A stretch of DNA of 64,000 bases from Bifidobacterium mizhiense (GTDB lineage Bacteria > Actinomycetota > Actinomycetes > Actinomycetales > Bifidobacteriaceae): NCBI RefSeq assembly GCF_020884755.1, contig NZ_BPWE01000005.1:62001-126000 (forward strand), given 5' to 3'. The notes below the pieces were generated by a model, which saw only the letters and a program-made list of their open reading frames with translations, ran no database searches and had not been told where the DNA came from. This document shows, one piece after another, positions 18,201-25,874 of this stretch; the stretch's first letter is position 1, and every line of letters starts with the position of its first letter. The translations under genes and the position numbers were made by a program.

Positions 18201-20204
18201 ATGAGCGATCTTGAGGGATTGGATCTGAAGCCGGGACGGCTGGTCGGGGGCTACACCCTGATTGAGCCCCTGGGCGGCGGCGCCATGGGTTCTATCTGGC
18301 GTGCGCGGGATGGCGGGGGCCAGGACTACGCCATGAAGATCCTGCGGGAATCCCTGGAGGAGGATGAGCAGGTATCTCCAGACAGCTCCGACGAACGCGA
18401 CCGCGCCCCGGCCCGCGAGCGCCTGCGACGCGAAGCCCTGGCCCTGCAACGGATCCGTCATCCGGGCGTCTGCCGGATCGTGGATATGGAACTTGATGAT
18501 GCCCTGGCTTTCATCGTGACCGAACTGATCGAGGGGCGCAACCTGCGCGACGACGTGGCCGTCAACGGCCCCTATCGGGGCGACGACCTGGAACGACTGG
18601 CACGGAAACTGACCGATGCCGTCGCGGCCGTCCACCAGGCGGGCATCGTCCACAGGGACATTAAACCCACCAATGTCATGATCTCCGTCTCGGGCCCGGT
18701 TCTGGTGGACTTCGGCATCGCCATGGGCCAGGGGCAGAGCCATGTGACCCGGACCGGGCTGGTCATGGGAACCCCCGGCTTCATCGCCCCGGAGATCATC
18801 GACGGAGCCGAGGCCGACCAAGGAACCGACTGGTGGAGCACGGCCGCCGTTCTGGCCTATGCAGCCACCGGACGTGCGGTCTTCGGCGACAAACCCATGA
18901 TGGCGGTCCTGGAACGGGAGGCCTCGGGCAATGCCGACCTGTCCGGACTTCCCACCGGCACCATGAGAGCCTTGCGCTCGGCCCTCTCCCCCGATAGGAG
19001 TACGCGTTGCACGCCCGAGGAGCTCCTGGAGGCCATCGGCCAGGACGCCATGGATCCGCAGGCCTGGCAAGAGGAGCAAGACGATCAGCAACCCAGCAAG
19101 GGCGGTCAGGGGACGATGCGCCCTTTTGGCGGCGACTCTTCGGAGGGTGAGGAGCAGGCCGACGCGCCCACCATGGTCGTTGAGCCGGCCACCATGCCCA
19201 TGCCGCCGATCACCCAGGCCGATCCAGACAGTCCGCGGACGGCCTGGTCACGACCTCCGACAGATAAGGGGACCGATGAGCAGACGACCCTTATGCCCGA
19301 CTCGGAACAGCCCACCAGCCTTTTGAATCCCCTTCCAGCAGCCCAGGATCAGCAGGAGCAAACGCAGACCTGGCAGGATCTCCAGCCAGTAGCCGATCGT
19401 CAAGATCTCCAAACCACCACCGTTCAGGATCCGCTACCGCCGGCACAGCCCCTACCCAGCGGATACGGCAATGACGCAAACGCCCACTGGTTGGGAGACC
19501 AGCCCCCTGCCCAGATGCGACGCCTGCGCTACCTCAAGGCCGGAACCCCCTGCCTGGTCATGCTGGGAATGTTCCCTGCCCTGCTGACAGCACTGGCTCC
19601 GGTCTCGGCCCTGGCAACCGCCGGAATCCTTCTCTGGGCCCTGAGCACTGCCGGATGGAGCATCAAAGCCCAGATCGAACGCGAGCTGCGCCGCGACGGC
19701 CCTCGGCGGAGCACCGACCGTCTACTGAACGCGGCCGCCCTCCCCTGGCACCTGCTCAAGGGCCTGGCGGCCGCCCTGCTGCGCCTGCCAGGCATGATCC
19801 TTGTCCAAGTTTTGGTCGCTCTGCCGCTGACCTGGGCGGGCGCCCTCACCACCGTCCGCGCAGGTCTGACCTTGGGCGAACACCTGTTGACCCTCCCCCT
19901 GCCAGCGGCCAGGCCCCTGTCCGTCGGCGGACTGGCCATGGCCCTGGCGACGCTGGCAGGCTGGCTGTTGACGACCCTGCCGACGCAGAACCGCTCTGCC
20001 CCCAAGGCCAACAGCGGCAACATGGTCCTGCGACTGGCGGCGGGTCGCATCCCCATGGGCCGCCAGGATCCCACGGCGCCGGGCAACCCCCGTCGCAGGT
20101 GGATCCTGCTCCTGATCTGGCTGCTGATTATTGCCGTCCTCCTGGCCGGACTGATCACACAGCCGTCCATGGACTGGGCCCCCATCCACCTCCTGCGCGC
20201 CTAA
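18201..20204 (+). CDS. Membrane-associated Ser/Thr protein kinase
   Basis: An actinobacterial Hanks-type kinase of 667 residues. Residues 18-280 form the kinase domain: Gly-rich loop LGGGAMGSIW, catalytic Lys46, HRDIKPTN (His151-Arg-Asp153), DFG (Asp170), APE with the DQGTDWWS stretch. All catalytic residues are intact. A Pro/Gln/Thr-rich linker (about 300-430) follows. The C-terminus (440-667) carries several hydrophobic segments, likely three to four membrane spans, instead of extracellular PASTA repeats. So it is not PknB. The upstream open frame is longer, but the ATG at 18201 opens the conserved domain; GGAG is only two bases away and CACAAT six. The DsbA-like gene follows 61 bases later. 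Confidence 0.85.
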   Translation: MSDLEGLDLKPGRLVGGYTLIEPLGGGAMGSIWRARDGGGQDYAMKILRESLEEDEQVSPDSSDERDRAPARERLRREALALQRIRHPGVCRIVDMELDDALAFIVTELIEGRNLRDDVAVNGPYRGDDLERLARKLTDAVAAVHQAGIVHRDIKPTNVMISVSGPVLVDFGIAMGQGQSHVTRTGLVMGTPGFIAPEIIDGAEADQGTDWWSTAAVLAYAATGRAVFGDKPMMAVLEREASGNADLSGLPTGTMRALRSALSPDRSTRCTPEELLEAIGQDAMDPQAWQEEQDDQQPSKGGQGTMRPFGGDSSEGEEQADAPTMVVEPATMPMPPITQADPDSPRTAWSRPPTDKGTDEQTTLMPDSEQPTSLLNPLPAAQDQQEQTQTWQDLQPVADRQDLQTTTVQDPLPPAQPLPSGYGNDANAHWLGDQPPAQMRRLRYLKAGTPCLVMLGMFPALLTALAPVSALATAGILLWALSTAGWSIKAQIERELRRDGPRRSTDRLLNAAALPWHLLKGLAAALLRLPGMILVQVLVALPLTWAGALTTVRAGLTLGEHLLTLPLPAARPLSVGGLAMALATLAGWLLTTLPTQNRSAPKANSGNMVLRLAAGRIPMGRQDPTAPGNPRRRWILLLIWLLIIAVLLAGLITQPSMDWAPIHLLRA

Positions 20205-20265
20205 GGTCGCGCTCCACCCCTGGCGGCTACACTATGCTCAGTACGCCAAGGAAAGGATCCAGGTC

Positions 20266-21189
20266 ATGTCCAAGGGCAAGCAGAACCGCAAGGCCGCGCT
20301 CAAGGCCCAGGAAGAGGCCCGGCGGCTCCAGGAGGCCAAGGAGCGCCGCCAGCAGACCATGATCGGCGTCATCGTCACTGTGGTGCTCATCGCGCTGATC
20401 GCTCTGGGCGGATTCCTGTACTGGCGCAGCCATCGCCCGGTCAAGACCCAGGATCTGGAACAGGCCCGCCAGGCCGTTGCAAAGGTCAAGGAAAAGCCCT
20501 CGGCCGCCAATGACCAGGGCGGCTTCCTGATCAGCTCCCAGGGGCTTAACAAGCCGGTGGCCAAGGCTCCGACCGTGGAAATCTACATGGACTTCATGTG
20601 CCCAGGCTGCGGCGCCCTGCATCGCGGGCTGGACTCCACCCTGACCGGTCTGGTGGATGCCGGGCAGATCAACCTGGTCATCTATCCCATGAGCTTCATG
20701 GATCGGCTCTCCACCGACAACTACTCGACCAGAACCGGCACGGCCACCATCTACGTGGCCCAACACGACCCCGACCACCTGCTGCCCTTCATCGCCAATC
20801 TCTACGCCAAGGACTTCCAGCCGGACGAGTCCGACTACCACCCCATCAGCAACGACAAGATCCGCCAACAGGCCATCAAGGCCGGGGTTGATCCCAAGGT
20901 TGCCGACCAGGCGGTCAAGGGCCATTACCGGGCTTGGATCAAGGCCATGGATGCCTATACGCCCCTGCGCAAGGAGCTCTGGAATCCCTCCGGATCCAAC
21001 AAGGGGCAGATGACCACACCCACGGTCCGCATCAACGGTAACTACTGGGAGCTGGGCAACCTGTCCCAGGCGGGCTTGGACTACCGCTCGGGCCTGCTCA
21101 AGGCTCTGGGTCTGGACCAGTCCAAGGTGGGCGTCAAGGGCACCATGCCCGCCATCGGCGCCTCCGGCCAACCGCACTCGCTGGACTGA
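20266..21189 (+). CDS. Membrane-anchored DsbA-like thiol-disulfide oxidoreductase
   Basis: A thioredoxin-fold protein (Thioredoxin_4/DsbA type) facing outside. A highly charged cytoplasmic segment of about 32 residues precedes a single transmembrane helix (IGVIVTVVLIALIALGGFLY). The active site is CPGC (Cys112, Cys115) in EIYMDFMCPGCGALH, and the cis-Pro loop is TTPTVRING. In actinobacteria such proteins oxidise or reduce cysteines of exported proteins. The ATG has AAAGGA upstream. It follows the kinase gene on the same strand; the two may form an operon, although a TACACT promoter-like hexamer lies about 35 bases before its ATG. Confidence 0.87.
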   Translation: MSKGKQNRKAALKAQEEARRLQEAKERRQQTMIGVIVTVVLIALIALGGFLYWRSHRPVKTQDLEQARQAVAKVKEKPSAANDQGGFLISSQGLNKPVAKAPTVEIYMDFMCPGCGALHRGLDSTLTGLVDAGQINLVIYPMSFMDRLSTDNYSTRTGTATIYVAQHDPDHLLPFIANLYAKDFQPDESDYHPISNDKIRQQAIKAGVDPKVADQAVKGHYRAWIKAMDAYTPLRKELWNPSGSNKGQMTTPTVRINGNYWELGNLSQAGLDYRSGLLKALGLDQSKVGVKGTMPAIGASGQPHSLD

Positions 21190-21308
21190 ACCTGGCAGGG
21201 CGAGAGAAATTTCGCGTCCAGCGTCCCCTTGGTGGCACGGTGATGGTACGATATCATTCCGTACCGCGGCCCGAAGCTGTATCGGAGCTGTAATGGACCA
21301 CCGGGACC

Positions 21309-21382
21309 GCCTCCTTAGCTCAGTTGGCCAGAGCAGCCGCCTTGTAAGCGGCAGGTCGTCAGTTCGACTCTGACAGGAGGCT
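21309..21382 (+). tRNA. tRNA-Thr (UGU anticodon)
   Basis: A complete cloverleaf. Acceptor arms are GCCTCCT and AGGAGGC; the D arm contains AGCTCAGTTGG; the anticodon arm GCCGC-CTTGTAA-GCGGC has anticodon TGT; the T arm is GTCAG-TTCGACT-CTGAC. Discriminator base T, no encoded CCA. The UGU anticodon reads ACA threonine codons. Confidence 0.95.
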
Positions 21383-21450
21383 CTACGCCAGGAATGAACC
21401 CCCCTATTCCACATATTCAGCTTTGTCTCGGGACAGGCTATAATAATGGA

Positions 21451-21665
21451 CATTACCTGGATAATTACAAATACTTCCCTCGAGTAAGTCATTTCGGAGG
21501 CTCGTTCTCCGAAGTACGGACGGAGCTTTTTCCCCAACCATCTCCGTTCGTATTCGAGGACGGGATCATTCCCCTTCATTCCCGTCCTCTTGACGTTGAT
21601 CCGCCGGCCCAGGGCCCGGGTCTTGAGAAGCCGACTGACCGATGACGGCCAGGTCGGCTTTTTTG
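21451..21665 (+). ncRNA. Candidate small non-coding RNA (unknown family)
   Basis: The -10 box TATAAT at 21439-21444 predicts a start near 21451; an intrinsic terminator ends at 21665, giving about 215 bases. In between: TTCGGAG / CTCCGAA, ACGGACGGAG / CTCCGTTCGT (one mismatch), GAGGACGGGA / TCCCGTCCTC, and the terminator. It does not resemble SRP RNA, tmRNA, RNase P or 6S RNA by eye. It could instead be a 5' leader attenuating the Rpf-like gene. Confidence 0.5.
21628..21665 (+). terminator. Rho-independent terminator
   Basis: AAGCCGAC (21628-21635) pairs with GTCGGCTT (21653-21660) and is followed by a T run to 21664. Terminates the candidate small RNA or tRNA transcript, or attenuates the downstream gene. 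Confidence 0.85.
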
Positions 21666-21787
21666 TTGCCACCTATCTGTAACAAATGTGGATGTTTGCC
21701 CGACCTTGCGGATTGTCTGGCTTGGCTCCATGCCCGCGCCGCTAGAATTGCCAGGTACAGACAAGGCAGGAACGGGGAGGCGAGCAC

Positions 21788-23191
21788 ATGGCCAGACGCT
21801 GGACGCCGCGGCGTTTTGTCATGCTCAGAAGGATCCGCGTGGCCTCCTGCGCGCTCCTGGTCGTTCTGGCCATGGTCCTGACCTTCGGCATCACTGCACG
21901 CAAGAGCGTGGCTTTAAGCGTCAACGGGCAGACCAAAACGGTGACCACCTACGCCTACAGCGTGGACGGCCTGCTGCGCCAGCAGGGAATCAAGGTCAAG
22001 ACCCACGACCTGGTCGATTCCACCTCCGGAGGTCAGCTGAACAACCATGCGGCAGTCACTGTGCGTTCTGCCTATCAGACCACCATCGTCATCCAGGGCC
22101 AGCGAGTGCCTTTCTGGACCACAGCCACCAGCATGGACCAGCTGCTGGGATTCTTCGAGGAGAACCGCAAGCAGGCCATGAAGGTCACCGTGGATATAGG
22201 CAACGTCTACAACCAGCTGACTGGCGGTCTGGTCATCAACCAGGCGGGGCCGGTCACGGTCGTGGCCGACGGGAAGACCTCGGTGGCCCCTGACGGCAAG
22301 CTTCCGGCTGCCTCCATCCTGGACTCCAAGGGCATCGTGCTGGGCAAGGAGGACCGCGTCAGCGTGGAGCACGACCAGGGCGCCACCGTTCTGCGTGTCC
22401 GACGGGTCACCCACGGGAACACCCAGAAGACCATCCCCCTGGCCTTTGCCACACGTACCGTGGTCGATCCGAACCTGGCGCCAGGCCAGACCCAGATCCG
22501 ACAGGAGGGCGTAGCCGGCCAGCGTCTGCAGACCATCCAGGTCACCTATGTGGACGGACAGGCAGAATCGGAGCAGGTCGTCAAAGAGGAGACCGTGGCC
22601 ATGCCGGTGGATCAGGTGGTGGCCGTCGGCCCCGACAAGCCAAAGGAGGGGCAGAGCAGCAGGCAGCAGTCCAAGGACAAGGGATCCGATCACGCCAAGG
22701 ACACCTCTTCCCCAAGCGCCTCGCCGAGCAAGGATGCGCAGTCGGGAAAGACAACTACCACGCCCTCGCAGACATCACAACCATCAGGCTCGAATACAAC
22801 GCCCAAACCAGACCCCCCGAGCCAGAACGAAAACACACCAGCCCCGTCGCCATCGCCAAGCCCATCTCCAAGCGGCCTTTGGCATGCCAGCGCAGGGCTG
22901 GCCCAGACCTATGCCTCGGGCGCAGCTGCGCAGCGCGGGTGGACAGGTTCGCAGTTCGCAGACCTGGTGAAACTCTGGAACAAAGAATCAGGATGGCAAT
23001 GGGATGCCGAAAACCCCTCCGGTGCCTACGGCATCCCCCAAAGCCTGCCGGGCTCTAAAATGAGCAAGTTCGGTGCCAACTGGCATGACGATGCTGCCAT
23101 CCAAATCGATTGGGGCCTCTGGTATATCGCCCAACAATACGGGAATCCCAGCACGGCCTGGCGCCACTCGGAACAGTACAACTGGTACTGA
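21788..23191 (+). CDS. Secreted G5/DUF348 protein with C-terminal lytic transglycosylase-like domain (Rpf-like)
   Basis: A 467-residue exported cell-wall protein. An N-terminal basic stretch and hydrophobic segment (residues 18-36) form a signal anchor. Three ubiquitin-like DUF348 repeats follow (about 42-85, 95-140, 150-205; for example YAYSVDGLLRQQGIKV), then a G5 domain (about 215-285). A long Ser/Pro/Thr linker leads to a terminal domain (370-467) with LVKLWNKESGWQWDAENPSG and GAYGIPQSLPGSKM. The Glu in NKESGW is the expected catalytic acid of SLT-type transglycosylases. This is the RpfB layout of M. tuberculosis except that the terminal domain looks like SLT, not Rpf. Located immediately before ksgA-ispE, as rpfB is in mycobacteria. 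GGGGAGG precedes ATG. Confidence 0.85.
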   Translation: MARRWTPRRFVMLRRIRVASCALLVVLAMVLTFGITARKSVALSVNGQTKTVTTYAYSVDGLLRQQGIKVKTHDLVDSTSGGQLNNHAAVTVRSAYQTTIVIQGQRVPFWTTATSMDQLLGFFEENRKQAMKVTVDIGNVYNQLTGGLVINQAGPVTVVADGKTSVAPDGKLPAASILDSKGIVLGKEDRVSVEHDQGATVLRVRRVTHGNTQKTIPLAFATRTVVDPNLAPGQTQIRQEGVAGQRLQTIQVTYVDGQAESEQVVKEETVAMPVDQVVAVGPDKPKEGQSSRQQSKDKGSDHAKDTSSPSASPSKDAQSGKTTTTPSQTSQPSGSNTTPKPDPPSQNENTPAPSPSPSPSPSGLWHASAGLAQTYASGAAAQRGWTGSQFADLVKLWNKESGWQWDAENPSGAYGIPQSLPGSKMSKFGANWHDDAAIQIDWGLWYIAQQYGNPSTAWRHSEQYNWY

Positions 23192-23223
23192 CTCCCTACT
23201 ACATTCACGAGCAGCGAACCGAC

Positions 23224-24105
23224 ATGAACACGAGAACCGAGAACGACCGCCTTCTGGGTGCCGCCGATATCCGACGCATTGCCGACCAGGCCGGCATCCA
23301 TCCCACCAAGCGCCTGGGCCAGAACTTCGTCATCGATCCAGGCACTGTCCGCAGGATCGTCCGCCTGGCAGAGGTGAAACCCGGTCAGTCCGTCTTGGAG
23401 GTGGGTCCAGGTCTGGGATCCCTGACCCTGGGGCTACTGGAGGCAGGCTGTCTGGTGACCGCCGACGAGATCGACTCCGGGCTGGCCCGGCGCCTGCCTC
23501 AGACCGTCAGCCAACGCATGCCGGAAGCCCTGGACCGGCTGACTGTGATCAACCGGGATGCCCTGACCCTGACCCCTCAGCTGGCAGGCGACGCGGGCAG
23601 AACCGCCGACCTGACCCTGGTAGCCAACCTGCCTTACAACGTGGCAACTCCCATCATCCTGACCCTCCTGGCCCGGTTCGCCAATCTGAACCGGTTCCTG
23701 GTCATGGTCCAGAAGGAGGTGGCGGATCGTCTGACAGCTGGCCCGGGTTCCAAGGTCTACGGCACCCCCAGCCTGAAACTGGCCTGGTACGGCCGTGCCA
23801 CCCAAGCGGGAAGGATCGGACGTCACGTCTTCTGGCCTGCTCCCAATGTCGACTCGGCACTGGTCTGCTTTGTCCGTAACGAGGAAGGACACATCGGCGA
23901 GGACGAGCGAACGCGGATTCGGGTTTTCGCTCTGATCGACGCTGCCTTCGGCCAGCGCCGCAAGACCCTGCATGCTGCCCTGAAGGGCCTGGTGTCGCCC
24001 GAGGCCTTCAAAGCGGCAGGTATCGATCCGAGCCGACGTGGAGAGACCATGACCATTGCGGAATTCGCCGCCCTGGAGCGGGCCGGCCGCGAGGTGGCCG
24101 CATGA
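23224..24105 (+). CDS. ksgA: 16S rRNA dimethyladenosine transferase
   Basis: Dimethylates two adjacent adenosines (A1518 and A1519 in E. coli) near the 3' end of 16S rRNA. The 293 residues contain LGQNFVIDP, the SAM motif LEVGPGLGSLTLGLLE, and the NLPYNVATPIIL catalytic motif, with a typical C-terminal helical domain. The start ATG at 23224 lies 32 bases after the preceding stop; a longer frame starts at 23110 inside that gene and is unlikely. The ispE start overlaps its stop by four bases. The rpfB-ksgA-ispE order is conserved in actinobacteria. Confidence 0.95.
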   Translation: MNTRTENDRLLGAADIRRIADQAGIHPTKRLGQNFVIDPGTVRRIVRLAEVKPGQSVLEVGPGLGSLTLGLLEAGCLVTADEIDSGLARRLPQTVSQRMPEALDRLTVINRDALTLTPQLAGDAGRTADLTLVANLPYNVATPIILTLLARFANLNRFLVMVQKEVADRLTAGPGSKVYGTPSLKLAWYGRATQAGRIGRHVFWPAPNVDSALVCFVRNEEGHIGEDERTRIRVFALIDAAFGQRRKTLHAALKGLVSPEAFKAAGIDPSRRGETMTIAEFAALERAGREVAA

Positions 24106-25022
24106 GCCCGGCCGTCGGCAGGGAGGGGATCGCCCTGGACTGCCCGGCAAAGATCAACCTGCTGCTTCGGGTCGGACCCGCCCGGGCGGACTGGGGTGGC
24201 CGTCACCGCTTGGACACCATCTACAGCGCCGTAAGCATCCTGGACAGAGTGGAGCTGCGCCCAAGAGAACCTGGCAGCGGCTTCAGCCTGCACATGGAGG
24301 GCGAGCATCTGGGTGATCTGGCCGACAATGACGCTGATCCCCATGCAAACCTGGCCGTCAAGGCCCTCCTAGCCATGACCCAGGCCACCGGGCATCAGCC
24401 GGATGTGGACATCCGCATCATTAAGCGAATACCGGTGGGTGCCGGTCTGGCCGGAGGCTCCACGGATGCGGCCGGAACCATGCTGGGCCTGAACCGGCTC
24501 TGGGAGCTCGGGCTGAGCGCAGCTGAACTGGATGAGATCGCCGCCGGGCTGGGCGCAGACCTGCCCTTCTGCCTGCATGGTGGCCTCAGCCACGGCTCGG
24601 GTTTCGGCCAGGTTCTGGAGCCTTTGGATCCGGCTGGCGCAGAGGCTCGAAGTTTGCGCAATGCCGGACTGACCGGCCGCCTGCTGATCGGCGCCTATGA
24701 AGATCAGCTGAGCACGGCCCAGGTATACAAGGCCTTCGACGCGATCGGCCCCAGCCACGGCGATCTGAACGACCTGCAAAAAACCGCCTGCGCTCTTCAC
24801 CCACGCTCGCTCCTGGCTCTGGATCTGGCCCGGCGGGCAGGAGCAGGGCCAGCTTTCGTCTCGGGATCTGGCCCATCGGTGGTGGCTATGGTTCCTCACT
24901 TGGACCAGGCGGCAACACTGATAAGACTCTGGCGGGAGCAGAATGCCGTGGACAGAATCATTGAGGCTGACTCGCCAGTCCTGCCCAGGATGGTTCCCCT
25001 GCGAGTCACCCATGGACAGTAG
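24102..25022 (+). CDS. ispE: 4-diphosphocytidyl-2-C-methyl-D-erythritol kinase
   Basis: GHMP kinase of the non-mevalonate isoprenoid pathway; phosphorylates CDP-methylerythritol at the 2 position. The 306 residues contain the N-terminal CPAKINLLLRVG motif, the ATP-binding PVGAGLAGGSTDAA loop, and the C-terminal SGSGPSVVAM motif 3. It overlaps ksgA (ATGA), so the two are coupled. The small LytR_C gene follows. Confidence 0.94.
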   Translation: MSPAVGREGIALDCPAKINLLLRVGPARADWGGRHRLDTIYSAVSILDRVELRPREPGSGFSLHMEGEHLGDLADNDADPHANLAVKALLAMTQATGHQPDVDIRIIKRIPVGAGLAGGSTDAAGTMLGLNRLWELGLSAAELDEIAAGLGADLPFCLHGGLSHGSGFGQVLEPLDPAGAEARSLRNAGLTGRLLIGAYEDQLSTAQVYKAFDAIGPSHGDLNDLQKTACALHPRSLLALDLARRAGAGPAFVSGSGPSVVAMVPHLDQAATLIRLWREQNAVDRIIEADSPVLPRMVPLRVTHGQ

Positions 25023-25032
25023 AGTAGACAAC

Positions 25033-25644
25033 ATGACGAATCCCGAACCACTCGACGAACGCGAGGCCCGCAGGCAGTTCGTACGACGGCGGCAGAAGAT
25101 GGTCTTCACTATAGCCGTCAGCGCCCTAGTGGTCATCCTGGTCATCTGTGGTCTGATCATCTTCGGATCCATCGGGCATACCGCCAAACACGCCACCATC
25201 GCCAAACCCAACTATGGGGTCGCCGTGCCCTGTCCGCCCGACAAGTCCAAGCTGGTCAACCACCCCGACATCCGTGTGCGGGTGCTCAACGGAACCAACA
25301 AGTCCGGTCTGGCCACTGCCCTGGCGTCGGCCCTGCGCAATCGGGGATTCAACATGCAGGATGTGGCAGACTATCCGGGCAAGACCGAGGCAGCGCGTAC
25401 CCAGATACGCTTTGGCGCCTCGGCCATTGATCGGGGCTACACGGTGGGGTCCCAATTCAACGATGCCGTTCTGGTCATGGACGACCGCAGCGACGATCTG
25501 ATCGATGTGGTCATCGGGGCAACCTTTACCGATCTGAACGACGAGGACAGCACCTCTGTCGTAGGCCGTAACATCAAAGCCATCAAGGGCTGCCTGGCTG
25601 ACCCCTCCTCCCTGAAGAACCTGCCCAAGGCTCCCAAGGCCTGA
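25033..25644 (+). CDS. LytR C-terminal domain membrane protein
   Basis: Residues 1-25 are cytoplasmic and charged; a single hydrophobic span follows (IAVSALVVILVICGLIIFG), then an extracellular LytR_C domain (RVRVLNGTNKSGLATALASALRNRGF...). The full-length LytR-CpsA-Psr catalytic domain is absent. LytR_C domains are found in cell-wall-associated proteins; their molecular role is unclear. The ATG at 25033 has TAGAGT seven bases upstream and no clear ribosome-binding site; a start at 25012, overlapping ispE, is also possible. Length 203 residues. Confidence 0.8.
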   Translation: MTNPEPLDEREARRQFVRRRQKMVFTIAVSALVVILVICGLIIFGSIGHTAKHATIAKPNYGVAVPCPPDKSKLVNHPDIRVRVLNGTNKSGLATALASALRNRGFNMQDVADYPGKTEAARTQIRFGASAIDRGYTVGSQFNDAVLVMDDRSDDLIDVVIGATFTDLNDEDSTSVVGRNIKAIKGCLADPSSLKNLPKAPKA

Positions 25645-25874
25645 CACCGCAGCAATTGCCGGCCTGGCATCCCACCCAGGAGCGCGGACCCGGCTGTTGT
25701 AGAACCTTCAACCGGAGGCGTTTGCGCGCATGGTATGGTAGTAGGTGTAACACCTTGGGGTCGTGGGTGTTTGGGGAATTGATACAGTTTCTTAGTATAG
25801 CTTTTTAGCACAGTTTTGAGTGCGATGTCCGGGGGATGCTGTACAGGCTCTGCGAAGAAGGGGGTCAACTCATC

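Larger units (their letters stand above)
21383..21787. other. Spacer after tRNA-Thr: candidate small RNA and promoter of the Rpf-like gene
   Basis: A TATAAT -10 (21439-21444), four successive hairpins and a strong terminator (21628-21665) make a probable non-coding RNA. Downstream, TAGAAT (21743-21748) with TTGGCT (21722-21727) is a possible promoter of the Rpf-like gene. Confidence 0.5.

Noticed and set aside
21394-21645. 83-residue frame downstream of tRNA-Thr
   Set aside because: Starts before the TATAAT box of the candidate RNA, lacks a ribosome-binding site, and covers the hairpins.
21400-21787. c-di-AMP (ydaO) riboswitch before the Rpf-like gene
   Set aside because: Expected conserved segments are not seen, although a terminator is present.
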